Position numbers and translations under genes: made by a program. Below, piece by piece: positions 36,806-48,580 of a DNA stretch of 64,000 nucleotides. The stretch lies in the NCBI GenBank assembly GCA_905250075.1, contig CAJNOP010000506.1:62001-126000 (forward strand), in the 5' to 3' direction. The notes beneath the pieces were generated by a model. The model saw only the letters and a list, made by a program, of their open reading frames with translations. It was not told the DNA's origin and did not search any database. Positions within the stretch are counted from its first letter, which is position 1. Every line of letters starts with the position of its first letter. This DNA comes from Rotaria sp. Silwood1. Its lineage: Eukaryota; Rotifera; Eurotatoria; Philodinida; Philodinidae.

Positions 36806-37892
36806 TTCAGTTGTTTTCTTTGTTGTATTGAAGAAATAAGATGAATATGTCAATTTTTCTATATTCTTTACACAGTTCAGCTAATCATGACTATGTTGAA
36901 AATTATTAATTTTTATATTATCTTACTGAAAACTTGTCGCAAGTTCATACGAATATAAATTTCGTTTCTTTATCTGATAATGAAGGAAGTCTATCATTAT
37001 GTATCATTGGCCATTGTTCAACAATGCCAAGTTTCACATCATACAAAAATGAGTATCAATGTGTGTGGTCCATTTGAAATGTATTTCATTTTACCAATAT
37101 TTTTTTTGTTTGCCGTCATTGTTTGTCTACTCTTCGTGTCATGTATTTTACCGTTGCCATGAGCAGTGCCTCTCTAGAAAGCGTTTGATTGACAGAAATA
37201 AAAAAAAAACGAATAAAGAAGAGAGTAAAAAGAAAAGTAAGTGAAGCCTGTTTATCTTGCACAAGTAGCACAAGAGTCATTCGACAAAGAAACGACGCAT
37301 TTTGCATTTTCAACATTCAACCAAGTTGGAGATTATTGCTATTGAAATTTTTTGAAAAAATTTATTTTGATTATTGCATCCTGGTAAGTAAGTTACGACC
37401 ATGGTTTCTAAGCAGATCTTCGAGTTTTTCAAACGTCATCAGTATAACGGAAGTATGACTAGAATATTCATTACAAAGAATCGAGACAGAAATGAAATAG
37501 ATATCCATCACGAACTTTCGTTTATCTGATCTAGTGATGATATTTTCTTAGTCAGAAGTCTATCAAGTGTATTTATCTGTATGAATCGCACACAATTTTA
37601 TTGATTTAATGGTTCTTTCTTGTAGAATTTTGTCCAGATTTTACATAGTTAGCCTTCTACGTGTGTGTCCTATTCTATTTATGATCTTTTCATGATTTTC
37701 GATATTGAGATCGAACTATCGAAATAATGTCACTGATTATTTCATAAGATAAGACCTAAAGACGATACTTCCACGTTTCGCAAGTTTACCTATCGAGAAG
37801 AATGAGTGGATCATTAACAGCGAGTGTGAAACCTTTGTGTAACATAAAAATGCTTAGCAGTGGAACCAAAAGCCTTTTCAGGGTTGATATAG

Positions 37893-37986
37893 ATGTATGG
37901 GTGTAGGTGTGGGGTGTAGTAAAAATAAGAGCCCCATCCACCTACCCTCTCCACACACCCACACTCCACACTCAAACACCCACATT
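37893..37986. repeat. Telomere-like G-to-C cassette
   Basis: GTATGGGTGTAGGTGTGGGG precedes spacer TAGTAAAAATAAGAGCC and C-rich units CCATCCACC...CCACACACCCACACTCCAC. Only about 200 bases separate it from the next cassette. Confidence 0.75.
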
Positions 37987-38019
37987 TAATAAACCACGCT
38001 CAAACATCCAATCCCACCT

Positions 38020-38160
38020 ATCCATGTACCGAGTACAAGTACCTCAGATTCGGTTAGACTCGTTTAGGCTCTGGCTGAGCCTAAGTCCGACCAAATCTGA
38101 CTCGGCCAAAGCCGAGCTCCACCTGCTCGGTCTAGGCTCGAGCTCAGCACATACCTAATT
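38020..38160. repeat. GC-rich palindromic block between two telomere-like cassettes
   Basis: This stretch is much more GC-rich than its surroundings and contains perfect short palindromes: TAGGCTC-tgg-ctGAGCCTA and CTCGGC-caaa-GCCGAG, plus repeated GAGCTC. No reading frame with recognisable content was found. It lies between the cassettes at 37893 and 38192. Confidence 0.6.
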
Positions 38161-38191
38161 CCACTCACTACTATACATCTATATCCAATCA

Positions 38192-38406
38192 GGATGCGGA
38201 TGTGTGGGTGTGGATCTGGGTGTGATGCTTTGTGGATAGGTGTGAGTGGGTGTAGTTATGGTGAGCGAGCTGTGGCAACACACACACCTAGTCATGCACA
38301 TCCAAACACGCGCACTCAACTATCCATGCATCAACAACTACTGAGAATCCCTCGTACCCACTCTCATACCCGCACCCGCACCCACACCCATCCACACCCA
38401 CACCCA
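38192..38406. repeat. Telomere-like G-to-C cassette
   Basis: The G-rich half (about 38192-38258, with GGATGTGTGGGTGTGG) precedes a C-rich half (about 38279-38405, ending CCCACACCCATCCACACCC). Units are well preserved on the C-rich side. Downstream, 38430-38760 contains loosely recurring TTTC(T/A)GA motifs that may be an old satellite. Confidence 0.8.
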
Positions 38407-38409
38407 AAA

Positions 38410-41400
38410 GCTTTCGACTTTTGACAGTTTTCGTCACTTGGTAGCGAAACCTTTCGGGTAACGAAGAAATATGTCTGAATAAGAACAAAAATTTTCAGAA
38501 AAATGATTAGTGTGTCCGATTAGCAATGAATTTCTTCTAGATTTTGACTAATATCTTCGGGTGACGAAAAAACTTTCTGATGACTTGGAAATGTGTTTGG
38601 TGGGCACCATAAAAGTTTCTGAGATCGGTCCATGTATTCGGTTAGTGTTCAAGCGCTTCGGGCTGGTGATGAATACTTTTGAGTAACCGCATAGACTTTC
38701 AGAACACTGAGGAATCTGTGAGATAGAGGCCGAAAGTTTCTAGGTAGCTCATTAATTTGATGGTTTTATCGGAAAAAGCATCAGTCTAATCATCCATTTC
38801 GCACTGCTAAAAAATAGTCTCTGAGCACTAATACATGTATCCGAAACGCGAAAAGCTTTATGCAGCTTATCCATGTGAGGATAGCGAGAAAATACTGCAT
38901 CCATCGAACCGTGTTTCAATTAAGCGAAGAAAAAACTTAAACCGCTAATACATGTGTCAAACTGACTGGAAAATTCTTGAGATCGTCAGTGCATCTGTTA
39001 GAGCATTAAAAATATTTCTGAGAGTAAAGCGAGTCTCACTGTAGAAGAGATAAGCTGCGATGATACAGAAATATTCAAGCGTGTGAGCATAAGTATAACA
39101 ATTGGACAAGAAATACTGCTTTATTAGCACATTTTTTTTGATGATTTATCAATGTTTGCACCATTGCATCATTTCTTAATGTTCAAATAGATGTATCTAC
39201 GCATTGTCTATCCTTCATATCACATACATCATTAATGTTCACTTCGCTCTCTTATTCATTCATAGGTATAAGGGCTCGTGAGAAGGAGCGCATAATTTAT
39301 ATAATTGTGTAAATCCAATAATATAATACATAGAACAAGAGAAGCTCCTCACGAGATTTTCCTCCTTAATAGTAGGTAACAAATAAATCAAAATAATAAT
39401 ATTGTGAGTATTATTTTACAAGTTCGAGTTTTTCAATTAAATAATATATTTAAAGAAAATGCGACAATTCTATACCTCAACGTTTCTTAGAGAATATCCT
39501 GATGGATTTTTTGGTTTTTCAACATTGTGTCTCTTCTGTAACACCATCATGTTTATTAGACTGTATTCTCTACTAACCTGTTCTAAACTATACAATTATA
39601 ATGCTTTTATATCCATTTAATTTTTCACAGTTGATCGATGAAGAAAATTTTATTTTTGTATAATTTTGGATAAAGACACAGATGAGTAAGTTCAATCTAC
39701 ATGACAAAAATACAATATTGAAGTGAAACTAGAAGAACTACTAAGTGATCATAACAATATCTCAAGGAACCTTGAAGTATAGCATTATCAATTGTTCTTT
39801 CAACAGATTACTTCATTTCAAATATCGAACATCTAGCAACGTAGGAAGAACTTACAGGAAATAAATTACGAAGTAAATAGGTTTTAATGAGAAAAAGTAC
39901 GGAAACGTAAGAAGAAATCATTAGAAGATAAGAAAAACTGAGAAAAGTTCACTTGTTAAAAAATCGAGACGAAAATGAAAAACTAGAAGTGTTAAGCTGT
40001 TTAAAATTTATGGGCTCATCAAAATTGATTTTTCAGGTCTCAGTTATGGGTTCCTGACGACGATATTAGAGATTCAAAAATATCCAAAGCTAAGTTACTC
40101 TATGTGTTGAATAATTTTAGATCTCTTCAAACTTCGTACATAGGGTGTATGATTTTTTTCTGTTTTTCTTCTACTAACTCCACCAGTATATCTAATAATT
40201 TTTGAGCCTATTTCAACGAAACTTTGAAAATGATAATCAACAAAAACTAGTTGTTTATTAACATCATTCCGTGTAAAATGAAATTAGAAACAGAAAGAAA
40301 TGTGTCTTCATATTAGTTGTATATTTTCTTTCTTATTTAATTCTATGTTACATGAAGACACATAGAAAACATAGTAATTAGCTAAGACGAAAGATAACTA
40401 AAAGATTGATTGAACAAATTCAATTATAAAATCGACAGATGATCAGTATATATCTTTATACAGACTTCAAATTAAATATTCATACTATGTGAAACTTTTT
40501 CATCTACTCGCAGAAGATATGTTAGGAATGTTGTTTCGATAATCATATCACTCTACTACAGTATGACCATCTCCCAAAATAGTTTTCATGTTTGTCATAA
40601 GTCATTTACAATAGATAGCATGAAAAAAATGTACTTTTCTCGTTGACTTTTTAGGACTGTAACACTCAAAATTTTTCAAACCTTAAAACTTATAAAACAC
40701 GGAGTAAAACTGACAAAAATGCAGTTATTTAAAACAATACTACTTGTCTTAATAAGTTCATAGTTTGTTAACACATAGTGTTTTTGCAGTCTTGGGTGCC
40801 TGAGCGTATTAAAATGTGTAACAATAAAAGGAAAAAGCTTTGTAACATGCAGCCACGCGTTATGGTCAGATAAAGAGGGGCGAAAAACAACGATGATTTT
40901 TCCTTGTGAATGCGAATAGCTCTGGGCAGCAAAACTGTTAATAAGAATGAAGGATAAATGCCGTGTCTCGCATAAAACTCTGGTGAACATAGTCAAAAGC
41001 TTTAGGGTTATTTATGACATCCTTTCTTACTGGAGAAGTAGTCATTAAGCAAAACTAAGTGTTGAAAAAACCAGTAAAATCTCGTAAGTGAACATTTGTC
41101 ATAGGCTACATCTTGTTAACAATTTCATCTGCTTAATATATGATCAATTGAAGATAATAGTATAACGCTAGAGAATTCTTATGCCATCATAGCTAATGAT
41201 GAACATCTAAGTCAAAATTGTAATAAGTACTGAGATGAAAAACAATCTAAATTTCTTAGTCTCATAAATATATAGCATAGTTCTGCTCGAGAAATCGAGA
41301 GTATCAGTATTTTAACAAAAGTCATATTCCATGATTCTTTTCGAAATCTACAAAGAATAGCTTTATAGACGAAGTCTTTCATCTAGTGAACATAGAACGT

Positions 41401-42480
41401 TTGCAAAAGTGAAGTAGTCTTCTTCGAACACATCTTCCGCAAAACTATTTCAGTTCTTCGTATGCTATTTTCAATACAAACAGTCACCCATGGTATATTA
41501 CTCTAGAAAAAATTATTTGTTTACATGCTTCAGAACAGACGGATTCGTCAGTAACAGATGTCCATATATCACATAAAATCTTTTCTCTTCTTGAAATAAA
41601 ATTAGATCTAGTGACTGTAAGAATTAACATAAAGGCGTTTTGCTTTTCTTCTCTTAGCAAGAGCCATAACATGTCTCTGCAGTTTTGTTTGAAACTTGTA
41701 AACAACTTTCTATATAATTCTTATGAATAAATGCTCTCTAAGAAAATACTCTTTCTATGTTCATAGAAAATTGTCTGAAGGATACTGTTGACATGTAGAA
41801 GTATCATGTACAACATTGTGATTTTAGCGTTTCACACAATCATATTTGAACTATCAGAACTATATGGATTACCCTGCAGAAGCTAGAATTCTTACCTTGT
41901 ACTATTACGCAACTTCTTGTATTAGTCTAGGATTTCATGAATATACTTATCTTTACATGTCATATACCAGAACTTGCTAAAGTTCGATGGAAGTTAAATC
42001 TTTCTCCGACAAACTATGACTGCAAGAAGCTATTCAAGACCGCTCGACTAAATATGAATGGAGTTTAAAACTAACTACTACTCTGAGATTGGTTGGCCTC
42101 ACTTTTACTTTCTAACAGATTTGTCTTCCTGAATTCAATAGCCATTTTCAAGATTTTTACTTCTGACGCTGGAACACGACTTTGGAGAGAAGAAGCGCTT
42201 CTTGAAAAATCTAGTAACTTTCAAAGAATTTGAATGTAATTGGTGCATTCAGTGTAAAATCATTGGAGACTAAAAGTGAGATCAACCGATTTTAGAGTAA
42301 TGTTGAACTTATATCTTCATTCGTATTTAGTCGAGTAATCTCGCATTGCTGCTTGCAATTCTCATTTTCCAAAAGGAGATTTAACTTCAATCGAACGCTT
42401 CCAGACGTTGAAATTTTTGAACATATCTGCAATTAAAATTTATCTATGAAATGTTACGTGTAGACATATCACCTATATAT
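38410..42480. other. Gene-poor interval
   Basis: About 4 kb without supported genes. The open frames at 40676-40996 and 41484-41705 (minus) show no family motif. A small stem, CTCGTGAG..GGAGC near 39273 and GCTCCTCACGAG near 39340, is present. Confidence 0.5.
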
Positions 42481-42486
42481 AGATAT

Positions 42487-42775
42487 TGTGGGTGTGGGTA
42501 TAGGTGGGTGTGGGTGTTGGTATGAGTGGGTGTGGGACTTCTGTTCATCGACACCCACACCGAAGCCCACATCCACACGCACTCGCACACCCATACTCCA
42601 CACCCACACTCACATCCACATCCACTCCTACATCCATCTACACCAACAGTCATACGAACACTTATATCCACACCCATACCCCATGTGAGTGTGGATTAAG
42701 AGGAAATCAAAGCCTGCTCATCACCGTACCCGCACCCACTCTTCATCCATACTCATACCCTACACCCTGGCATCT
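42487..42775. repeat. Telomere-like G-to-C cassette with extended C-rich side
   Basis: TGTGGGTGTGGGTATAGGTG (from 42487) is followed by spacer ACTTCTGTTCATCGAC and C-rich units to about 42685, then more C-rich units at 42725-42770 (CCCGCACCCACTC, CTACACCC). After the array at 494-852 it is the longest. Confidence 0.8.
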
Positions 42776-43129
42776 AAATATTCGTCGCTTAATTGTGAAT
42801 CGAGGCATGCTTCTTTCGAAAGTTATGTGCTTGGGCAATTAAGGCTCTTAAGCGCTCCCATCGTTAATATGGATCTGTATACCTCATATGGAATGAGTTT
42901 CAGTGAATGAAAATGAAGCTTTTTTCTTTGGTATTCGTCGTCCTCTAGTCTTTCCGCGAATGGTTGACTCTTACTGCGTGGCTCTTATCAACGGAGTGCT
43001 TATCTAAAAAGAATTCAAAAGAAAAGTCGAAGCAGACAGAAACGAAATAGATAGTGTTATCATGTTGCGAAAGGAAGAAGCTAATTATTTGAAAAAAAAG
43101 AAACGCCCCATGTAAGGAGCAAAACAACA

Positions 43130-43989
43130 TTAACCCTTTACCCCCTATAGCGGTTCCAGAAGAGCCACTGATGAAATAACTTTATGAATAGAGTATTAGG
43201 TTGTCAAATATGCCAATGGTGTGGCCTAATCCACTGAATGTCCTGTTCCTGGAGTAGGGTGGTTTGATTGATGTAAAAATCATGTGGTGGAAAATGGGAG
43301 TTGAACGACATCATAAGACTTAATTTTTTTTTCTTTGACCACATTATTGACTGGACAGAAGCAGCATCCATCTCATACTGTTGAAGTGATAGGAAAAGCG
43401 CAACGAGTAAACCGATAAAAATTAACATCAACGAATACATGCTTTTTTTACACCTATTGTCAAATTTAAGCCTATTTTACTCAGAGCCATTTTGTAACGT
43501 CTGAAGGAATTTAATTCATCATAAATATTATTTCGACTTCTCATGAGTTGAGGTCTATAACGCATATATTAACTTTGTTCTTGATTAGCCTCCATCTGTC
43601 CAACAGTGACAACATTGTCAATTGTGTTCCTTAGTATGCATAATTCGCGGAGTTATCATGAAGCTTTCGAAACGCATCTAATTCAGCAGTGGACTTCTTC
43701 GTCGATTAATATCGCACAGAAATTCCAAAAGACCTCTATCGATTGCAAATAGAGAACATTTTGTTTATAAAATTTCGAATTTTTGCATTTTTTTCAAAAT
43801 TATCGATTTTGTAAGTCATATATCTCGAAGGCAGAGCAATGAAACAAAATATTTTTTTTACCAATTGGTAGATTGTGAAATTCTCTACAAATAAGGTCTT
43901 TGGAGTTTTTCAGTCTCATACTTTCTTTATTTTCTGTGATCATGTCTACAAATGGGTCATATATGACCCATTGGGGGGTAAAGGGTTAA
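43130..43989. mobile_element. piggyBac-like non-autonomous element
   Basis: The ends are TTAACCCTTTACCCCCTATA and, inverted on the right, TTAACCCTTTACCCCCCAAT, with TTAA at 43130-43133 and 43986-43989 as expected for a piggyBac target duplication. A direct TGGGTCATATATGACCCA palindrome lies just inside the right end. A 78-codon minus frame (43204-43440) begins with a hydrophobic stretch and shows no transposase motif. At 860 bases it is most likely a deletion derivative. Confidence 0.85.
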
Positions 43990-44670
43990 ACTTATTCACA
44001 ACATTTCGTATTTTTTTATTTGACCGTAGTGAGTAAATTTTTGGAAAGATTTGAGAAGCAAACAAATTATTTTGAATATTGTACATTTACGCTATTTGCG
44101 TGACGCTGCGAATATTGAAAATGATTGAGTTAGATTGAAGATTGAGGTTCGTAAATATAGATGCGTGAAAACAAGCTTTTGTACTACCGTCTTGGTCAAT
44201 TTTGTGTTGGTCTCAGTGTCGATAAAAGTTTTTTGGTACTGGCTTAGAGAAAACTAGTCTAAAATCGAATCATGTCTCGTCTAAATTACTTCTTCAATAC
44301 TTGTATTTTCATTCATTTATTTGATGACTAGCACTATTGCGGCTTGTCTCTCTTGAGCTATATTCTGGTTGAAATGATTTATAAGATAATTTGTGTAAAA
44401 CTTTTGAATATTTGACTTTTAACTTTAGTTCTAATATGAGCAATTGATTTTCTTGCAGTCCTAATCTTGGTACAGGTCTCAGTATCTTACAGTGAGACTA
44501 GGATTGATATTGATCTGGCACATCTTGAATGATGATGTCTTTCTATTTTTATCACAAGATATTAGTATGACAATAGTACAATAATTTATGATGCACAAAG
44601 AACTTTATTCAAAAATTGACGGAGTTAAGAGTATCATATCATTTCGGGTTCTGGCTTTGATGTCGGTCAA
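43990..44670. other. Non-coding interval
   Basis: AT-rich sequence between two inverted-repeat elements. No supported exon or repeat was identified. Confidence 0.5.
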
Positions 44671-44671
44671 T

Positions 44672-45283
44672 GACGTAGCGAGGGGTTTTCTATATGCTGG
44701 ATCTGAGCTTCAGAGCATGGGACCCAGCTGAATCTTATGGAGCATGATATTGAACCATAATAATGAGCCTTTATGAAGAAATTCTTGCGATTGAAGTTTG
44801 CGAAAAGATAATTTCTTTTCCAGTACCCTCTAAAAATTTTCTTGCTTTTGGTAGTATTCTGTTTTTATGAGTTTCTTCATAATCTACATCGAATTTCGTA
44901 GACAGATTTAAAATTTTATCTAAAAACATGCGTCCGTTTGGAAGTTATAACGCTTTGAATATTACCAAACATTTTTGCGACATTTTACAAAAACTCAAAA
45001 CATTATAACTTCCGCATGAATGCATTTTTTTAGATGAAATTTAAAATTTCTGAATGAAATTCGATGTAGATTACGAAGAAACTCTAAAAAACGAAATACT
45101 ACCAAAAGCAAAAAAATTTTTAGGAGTGCCCAAAAGAAAATGTTTTTTTCCGCAAGCTTCAATCGTAAAAATTTCTTCATAAAGGCTCATTATTATGGCC
45201 CAGCATCATGCTTCATAAGGTTCATCTTGGTCCCATGCTCTGAAGCTCAGATCAAACATACAGAAAAACCCTGGCTACGCCCT
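44672..45283. mobile_element. Foldback element with arms of about 290 bases
   Basis: The left arm starts near GACGTAGCGAGGGGTTTTCT and runs through CTGAGCTTCAGAGCATGGGA and TAATAATGAGCCTTTATGAA. The right arm is its inverted copy, ending CCCTGGCTACGCCCTA. Arms reach to about 44960 and from about 44995, leaving a short loop. Identity is roughly 80%, with several indels. No coding content beyond the arms. Confidence 0.8.
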
Positions 45284-45289
45284 AATTTC

Positions 45290-46285
45290 GGTTCCGTATA
45301 TCTGTACTCATGATCGAATTTACTGCAGTTGATCAATTTGTCCATGAAATCTAGGTAACTATTTCGTTCATTCTCCAGTTCGCAAGTATCTCATATTCAT
45401 TTGATCGTTCGACGTATTTAATTTCATGATTCTTTGTATATCGAACACAATTTGTGTGCTTCTTTTTTCCTAGTATATTAATCAAGTCAGTGATTAAAGA
45501 GATAAGAAATCAGAAATCGATAAAAACTACGAATTTAATGGGACTGTATAAAAAGAATATGGTTACGATGTTAAATTTGTGGTATGGATAAAGAAAACAG
45601 TGAAAAAGGCTTTCGATCGCGACAAAATCCACAACACTGAAGGAAAGATGTTTTACTGCACTCATTAATGTAACAGAATTAACAAGACAATCTTCGCCAG
45701 TCACAATGGACTACTACATGAAAGACCACTTATTTTGAATCATGCAGTAGTGCGTCAATTTTAAAGATGAAACAGCTTTGTGCCAATCAACAATAAGTAA
45801 CACTTAGGTCAAAGAGCTTTACGCTCTATGATAGTGTATGGAAGTTAATATGCACAATTTCAATTCTACCGCCATTTCTCAGATCGGTGGTGGAAATTGA
45901 AGGCCACGAAACAATTGATAGAAATGAATTCCAAATGCTTCGAATAGTAGAATAGTCTGCTAGAGTCAGATCAGGAAGTTTCAAGCCGTATGTCAAGTGT
46001 TAAGAGTCAAGGCAAAACAATCCTAGTCTCACAAACATAGGTGACAGTTAACGCGTAGAGGACGTGATTGCACACTGATATAGCATGATGCCAGCGCAAA
46101 GTTTCAAGCAATACGGAAAATCATGAGAATGACAACAATATTTAGGTCAAATGAAGGTTCGTAAGATGGCCGGTGAGAACACTCAGCTTAGCAAATTATG
46201 TCTTTAGGTCAGGACAAATAGCGTTAGATGACACAATGTCCTGTGTGAAAGAAAAGTCAAAAAGTTGCGAGTCACTCGTCTATCG
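45290..46285. other. Non-coding interval
   Basis: No supported gene; the minus frame at 45510-45704 has no recognisable motif. The sequence leads into the cassette at 46286. Confidence 0.5.
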
Positions 46286-46402
46286 GATGTGGGTGCCAGC
46301 AGATGAAGAGAGAATCTACATCCACATCTACACCCACACCCACATCCTACACTCACGCCCACGCCCACGCCCACTCACACCAACACCCAGCAACACCAAG
46401 CC
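46286..46402. repeat. Telomere-like cassette upstream of the second ART gene
   Basis: A short G-rich part (GGATGTGGGTGCCAG) is followed by spacer GATGAAGAGAGAATC and a longer C-rich part (CATCCACATCTACACCCACA through CACGCCCACGCCCAC). It ends about 185 bases before the ART start codon. Confidence 0.75.
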
Positions 46403-46586
46403 CACATCTTTTACAGTATATTACATCTCTGAGAAGTTATTATATTCATGTGTTTTCTTGTGAGATACTTTCCTAATTTGGGAGTATACATACTCAGACA
46501 CCATATGCTAAAATGTTTTGTTTTCTTTTAGTTTTCACTCAAGAATTTCAATCAGTAAGTTCAAGATTGTCATTACATATTCAAAA

Positions 46587-47511
46587 ATGGCTTCAAAATA
46601 CGTCGATATTGATAAAGAACACACGCACACACAGCGTTTTTCGGATATTGCCGCAGAACCTTGCCGAATGCTGATGCCCATTCAAGGCTACGAAAAAAAG
46701 CCTCTGGTTACACTTGAAGAGGCTGTAGAACCTGTAGTATCGTATGTACCTGACGTAAAACGAATGGCTTACATTGCAAAAATGAAATGTACAGGACTTT
46801 CAGCAGGAGAACTACCGATAGATCAAGCAGCTTCAATCACACTCTATTCAATGGAATGGGAACCACAAGAGGAGTGCCTGTATTATGTCTTGAACCAGAC
46901 ACTACGTAACGAAAATCGTAAAAAGGTGATGCCGTGGTTCCTTTTTCTACGATTGATTTTGACGGCATTGGCTCAACTCCCATCGATGATGTCTAATGTT
47001 TATCGTGGGATTAAACGGGATATGAGAAAGGAATATCCAGAGGGAAAAACATTCGTTTGGTGGGGATTCAGTTCGTGTACATCCAAGTTAACTGTACTCC
47101 AGAATGAACAGTTTTTGGGTACAACAGGTCCTAGAACTCTCTTTACAATCGAATGCGATAGTGGCAAAGATATTCGAAAATATTCTTGTTTTCAAGCTGA
47201 AGATGAAATTCTTCTTCCAGCCGCAAGGCAATTTAAAGTCATGGGATGTCTCACTCAAGGTAAAGATCTTTATCTCATACAACTCAAAGAAATTCAACCG
47301 CCATATCCTCTGATCGAATTTGTATCAACGGTGAGAATTTACATCTATTTCAAATTTATCGATACGCATAACCATACATTTTTCCTAGACATCTTCCAAG
47401 AAAATTCCACTGGCACCAACTGTACCATCATCATCGAAACCCATGGTCCCGACGATCATAACACCAGGTAGAACTGTTAAAAATCAATTTTCTTTTATCG
47501 TCAATCGATAG
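46587..47511 (+). CDS. Mono-ADP-ribosyltransferase, two exons seen, end uncertain near a gap
   Basis: The ATG at 46587 ([12 protein letters not shown]) is chosen because TTTTAG and low-complexity sequence lie before it. Residues about 80-230 carry the ART R-S-ExE signature: VYRGI (Arg140), WGFSSCTS (about 159-166) and AEDEILLP (Glu205 and Glu207), with FTIEC and RQFKV typical of the fold. A GT-AG intron (47331-47388) joins FVST to [18 protein letters not shown], a Pro/Ser linker. The frame then stops at TAG 47509-47511 unless a donor at CCAG|GTAGAA (about 47467) continues the gene into the N gap at 47699. The linker suggests a missing downstream domain. It likely modifies arginine in a protein target. 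Confidence 0.8.
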
Positions 47512-47698
47512 AGTCATCTATGCTGACAGATTAAAGTAGATGAAGAGTAAGGGTCGCACACTTCTTCGTGCACTAATTATCAATTTGAAAGAATTAATCA
47601 AAAGAAACAACTTCAAATCTCTCACTTTTAAGTGAAAAACATTCATGGTAGGCAATAAACCAACCTAGTTTTCAGATATTTTAATAAAGATTGTCGTA

Positions 47699-47798
47699 NN
47701 NNNNNNNNNNNNNNNNNNNNNNNNNNNNNNNNNNNNNNNNNNNNNNNNNNNNNNNNNNNNNNNNNNNNNNNNNNNNNNNNNNNNNNNNNNNNNNNNNN
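47699..47798. other. Assembly gap (100 N)
   Basis: Exactly 100 N, a conventional length for a gap of unknown size. Sequence to the right (47799-47960) resembles the arms of the foldback at 14644-15075, so the gap probably fell in a repeat. Confidence 0.97.
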
Positions 47799-47965
47799 GT
47801 CTGAAATTTTCAGGACATTCTATTTACTAGTAAGCTTATTTGTGGACAAAATATCAGCTCGAAATATGGCTCATTCGATTCTTTAGTCCATACAGTACTA
47901 TAAGGCTGAAACTTCAGTAAAATCTCTCTACTCTGATATGAATAACATCTTAGTCCTATACTGAT
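47799..47965. repeat. Partial repeat related to the 14644-15075 foldback family
   Basis: GGCTGAAACTTCAGTAAAAT followed by TCTCTACTCTGA (about 47904-47938) matches, with a few changes, GGCTAAAATTTCAGTGAAAT and TCTATAACTCTGAATAG in the element at 14644-15075. The left part is lost in the gap. Confidence 0.55.
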
Positions 47966-48580
47966 TAAAAAAATAACAAATACAAGAACAGATTGAAAGA
48001 TACCAGGCTCCAAAACACACTGAGACAAACAAAAAATTTTCATGACTACATTTTTCATATTTATCTCATTTAGCATTATTGATCCATCAAGCTATTATGT
48101 ATCCGCAGTTAGTTATATCACATTGATTTCATTTTTGCTTTTACTATTAACTGGACATCCACCTTGTCTACAATACTAATCTTCATATTTTATATCAAAA
48201 TGAACACAATGATTTATGAAAAATCCAACAAGTTACGGAATAAGATAAATGATGAAAGTTGTTCTGACTAAACATTTAAATATTGTATAGATCATAATGT
48301 AGGATTCTAGGAATCTATTTTATTAGCTAAAAAGCTTAGTGTTGTTTGAATAGATCTATAATCATGTACACTATTTAACTATCTTTAGTTTCTTTTCTTT
48401 TTACTAATAAAAATGATTTGCATGTTTTTTAAATTGATATTTAATTAATCTGAAATAATATCGTCAGTCGGTATAATTTCGATACGATATAATATAAACA
48501 TATAGATCATTTTAAAAATCCAAGAGAATATTTTGAAGAGTTTTTAATGAAGAAAAAAAAAAGATTTAATTATAAAATAG

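Noticed and set aside
38430-38760. Possible degenerate satellite with recurring TTTC(T/A)GA motifs
   Set aside because: Spacing is irregular (about 40-85 bases) and the motif is too short to distinguish from chance.
40676-40996. 106-codon minus frame
   Set aside because: Begins and ends in AT-rich sequence, shows no recognisable domain, and has no supporting splice sites.
43204-43440. Possible piggyBac transposase remnant
   Set aside because: The 78-codon frame lies in a piggyBac-like element, but I could not match it to any transposase motif.
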